This document shows, one piece after another, positions 5,350-6,605 of a stretch of DNA of 6,605 bases (position 1 is its first letter; each line of letters opens with the position of its first letter). The notes under the pieces were generated by a model. That model searched no databases, was not told where the DNA came from, and worked only from the letters and a program-made list of their open reading frames with translations. Source of the stretch: Flavipsychrobacter stenotrophus (GTDB lineage: Bacteria; Bacteroidota; Bacteroidia; Chitinophagales; Chitinophagaceae); the NCBI GenBank assembly GCA_947371715.1, contig CANBQQ010000185.1, positions 1 through 6,605 of the forward strand, written 5' to 3'. The translations under genes were made by a program, and so were the position numbers.

Positions 5350-6180
5350 TTAAGCGATCTTGATCTTCAGCCAGGCTCTTAATTTTTGTTTTTTGAGCAT
5401 CGATTCATCGGGTTCGGGGAGTATGCCTGCGTAGGGCTCGCTGCGGTGGGTAAAGTACTTATTGAAGGTACTTTGTGTGATGCCCCATTTCATCAGGAAT
5501 TGTTTGCGGCCGTCGTTCTTCTTTATCCTCAGCGTAGATTTAGACTGGAAGTGGTAGACCCTGCTTTTGCCGATTCCCTTAAATATCCTGCAACCGGCAG
5601 CCCACATTTTCATGGCAAAATCATCATCGCTGCTTACGCCGGGGCTCAATTCTATACTGTAGCCACCTGTTATGTGCCAGTACTTTTTATGTACGATCGT
5701 TGGCGGCCAGGTTGAGCCGTACCAGTCGGGCATGGAGAATGTGTTACATTTTTCCAGTAAGCCTTTCTCGTCGAATGTTTCAATGTTGGTGCCGAAATGT
5801 TCGTGGATCACGCATGGGTTATTGAGCGTAGGCTCTATCATGGTAGAGGAGAACATGAAGTTATCTGTACCGGCGTTTTTTATTTCCTCCGCCAGGTAAG
5901 TATCCCATTTGGGGCATACATACATATCATCGTTCATGTATACTATGTAGTCCTGCGTAGCTATGCCGGCAGCCATGTTCACCGCTATGCATATGCCGGC
6001 ATTGTCGGGGGTACTGGTGAAGTCGATACGTTCTTTCTTGGCCCATTCCAGTGTGCCATCACTGCCATCATTAATGTGTAATACCACCTGGTGCTGATAC
6101 GCCGAGTTTTTACGGATGCTTTCCACACACAACTTTACAAACGGCAGGTTATTCCAGGTAGGTATTATTATTGATAGCAT
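5350..6180 (-). CDS. Family 2 glycosyltransferase
   Basis: This 276-residue GT-A fold enzyme would transfer a sugar from a nucleotide-sugar donor, probably to a surface glycan, at the cytoplasmic face. Visible motifs are the first strand LSIIIPTWNN (2-11), a donor-binding block HINDGSDGT (35-43), TPDNAGICIAVNMA (57-70), the metal-binding DxD-type site as YMNDDMY (81-87), the GGYSIELSPGVSSDDDFAMKMW region with the presumed catalytic acidic residues (172-193), and VYHFQSKST (208-216). I start at the ATG at 6178-6180, giving MLSIIIPTWN, the usual family beginning. An in-frame TTG 24 bases further upstream would add eight residues encoded partly by an A-rich repeat, which is unlikely. No polysaccharide locus surrounds it and there is no transmembrane segment. 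The family is sure; donor and acceptor are unknown. Confidence 0.9.
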   Translation of the reverse strand: MLSIIIPTWNNLPFVKLCVESIRKNSAYQHQVVLHINDGSDGTLEWAKKERIDFTSTPDNAGICIAVNMAAGIATQDYIVYMNDDMYVCPKWDTYLAEEIKNAGTDNFMFSSTMIEPTLNNPCVIHEHFGTNIETFDEKGLLEKCNTFSMPDWYGSTWPPTIVHKKYWHITGGYSIELSPGVSSDDDFAMKMWAAGCRIFKGIGKSRVYHFQSKSTLRIKKNDGRKQFLMKWGITQSTFNKYFTHRSEPYAGILPEPDESMLKKQKLRAWLKIKIA

Positions 6181-6190
6181 TGGCTGATGT

Positions 6191-6225
6191 AAGTTAAAAG
6201 TCAAAAGTAAAAACCAAAAAGTGTA
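6191..6225. repeat. A-rich degenerate tandem repeat upstream of glycosyltransferase
   Basis: The sequence runs AAGTTAAAAGTCAAAAGTAA and then AAACCAAAAAGTGTA. It is built of AAAAGT-like units 7-9 bases apart and ends in AAAAGTGTA (6217-6225), as the tract at 2034-2072 does. It lies 11 bases before the chosen ATG and so belongs to the glycosyltransferase leader. Confidence 0.5.
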
Positions 6226-6281
6226 TGACGAGCGCAGGTGCCGTCTGCCAGTTTTAGCTATTCTTTTGACCTCATTGGTGG

Positions 6282-6289
6282 CAAAATTA
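6282..6289 (-). promoter_or_regulatory. Putative -7 box for glycosyltransferase gene
   Basis: The minus strand reads TAATTTTG, matching TAnnTTTG. It would give a leader of roughly 95 bases that contains the A-rich repeat. No clear -33 TTTG is visible at the usual distance, so this is a weak prediction. Confidence 0.3.
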
Positions 6290-6349
6290 ATGATTTGTTT
6301 GTTGTGAAGGTAACCTGGTCATCTTGTTGGTCTTATATGTAGGGAATAT

Positions 6350-6385
6350 TAGATTTGACAACTTTCTGAAAAGTTGTCAAATCTA
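6350..6385 (-). terminator. 16-bp perfect hairpin, probable terminator of T9SS cargo gene
   Basis: Arms 6350-6365 and 6370-6385 are perfectly complementary over 16 bp with a 4-base CTGA loop. The hairpin begins 20 bases after the stop codon of the minus-strand cargo gene. The core TTGACAACTTT/AAAGTTGTCAA lacks a long T-tract on either side (TAATATT on the minus strand). This fits a hairpin-only or Rho-independent-like terminator, and also a dispersed palindromic repeat. It is the strongest single stem in the window. Confidence 0.6.
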
Positions 6386-6405
6386 TGAATAACATGAATC
6401 TTTAC

Positions 6406-6605
6406 CTACTCAAATACCACCTTCGCCGTATACCGTTTATCTCCAATCACGGTGCGGAGCAGGTATATGCCTTTAGGTACATAGGGTGCCTGCAGCTGCG
6501 TGGTATTTTTCCATTGGCCCGATTGTACAGTGGTTTCAGCAACGTTTTTACCCGTAATATCGAGCAAGGTTACCTGCATCTTTGTTCCCGCTTCGGCATA
6601 CCATA
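6406..6605 (-). CDS. C-terminal sorting domain of a type IX secretion cargo protein, partial
   Basis: On the minus strand the frame is open from the right edge to a TAG at 6406-6408, giving the last 65 residues: WYAEAGTKMQVTLLDITGKN through QLQAPYVPKGIYLLRTVIG to KVVFE. This is a type A T9SS C-terminal sorting domain. It has the V.L.DITGK strand-turn, the central L/V.KGIYLLR strand and the terminal K-V-V strand, about 60-80 residues in all and located at the extreme C-terminus. Such domains send proteins across the outer membrane through the Por/type IX machinery and are usually cleaved or attached to the surface. The catalytic or adhesive part of the protein lies beyond the window, so its function cannot be stated. 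A strong hairpin follows the stop. Confidence 0.85.
   Translation of the reverse strand, partial: WYAEAGTKMQVTLLDITGKNVAETTVQSGQWKNTTQLQAPYVPKGIYLLRTVIGDKRYTAKVVFE

Noticed and set aside
6181..6204. Eight-residue TTG-initiated extension of the glycosyltransferase
   Set aside because: The extra codons fall partly within an A-rich repeat, and the ATG at 6178-6180 gives the standard family N-terminus.

Overview
The window looks like chromosomal DNA of a member of the Bacteroidota, most likely from the Chitinophagales/Sphingobacteriia side. The evidence is a DUF5686-type outer-membrane protein, a type IX secretion (T9SS) C-terminal sorting domain at the right edge, Bacteroidota-like -7 boxes (TAnnTTTG) and no clear Shine-Dalgarno sequences. 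Coding GC is about 45-49% by hand count, except for one AT-rich gene.

Layout, left to right: (1) the 3' part of a DUF5686 surface protein gene (+), cut by the left edge; (2) an A-rich convergent intergenic region with an inverted repeat; (3) a lone lutA-type (Fe-S)-binding protein gene (-) with a TTG start; (4) a 141-bp divergent promoter region; (5) a GNAT acetyltransferase gene (+); (6) a 483-bp convergent intergenic region holding a heptamer array (GTGGCAG x2, then CTGCCAC-like x4 at exact 10-bp steps), a composite palindromic repeat and a further inverted repeat; (7) an AT-rich gene for a small exported protein (-); (8) a spacer with a second, diverged copy of the repeat found in region 6; (9) a two-TM PH-like membrane protein gene (-), preceded by a duplicated 23-bp GTCGCCCTT-type palindromic repeat; (10) a family 2 glycosyltransferase gene (-); (11) a spacer with A-rich repeats and a 16-bp perfect hairpin; (12) the last 65 codons of a T9SS cargo protein gene (-), cut by the right edge.

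The genes do not form one obvious pathway. They are mostly single-gene units in alternating directions; only the glycosyltransferase and PH-like genes could share a transcript. I see no phage, CRISPR, toxin-antitoxin, transposase, tRNA or rRNA. The most unusual content is intergenic: the window holds at least five different families of palindromic or repeated elements. The AT-rich exported-protein gene (about 34% GC) lies between two same-orientation copies of one of them, which could mark a small acquired segment.
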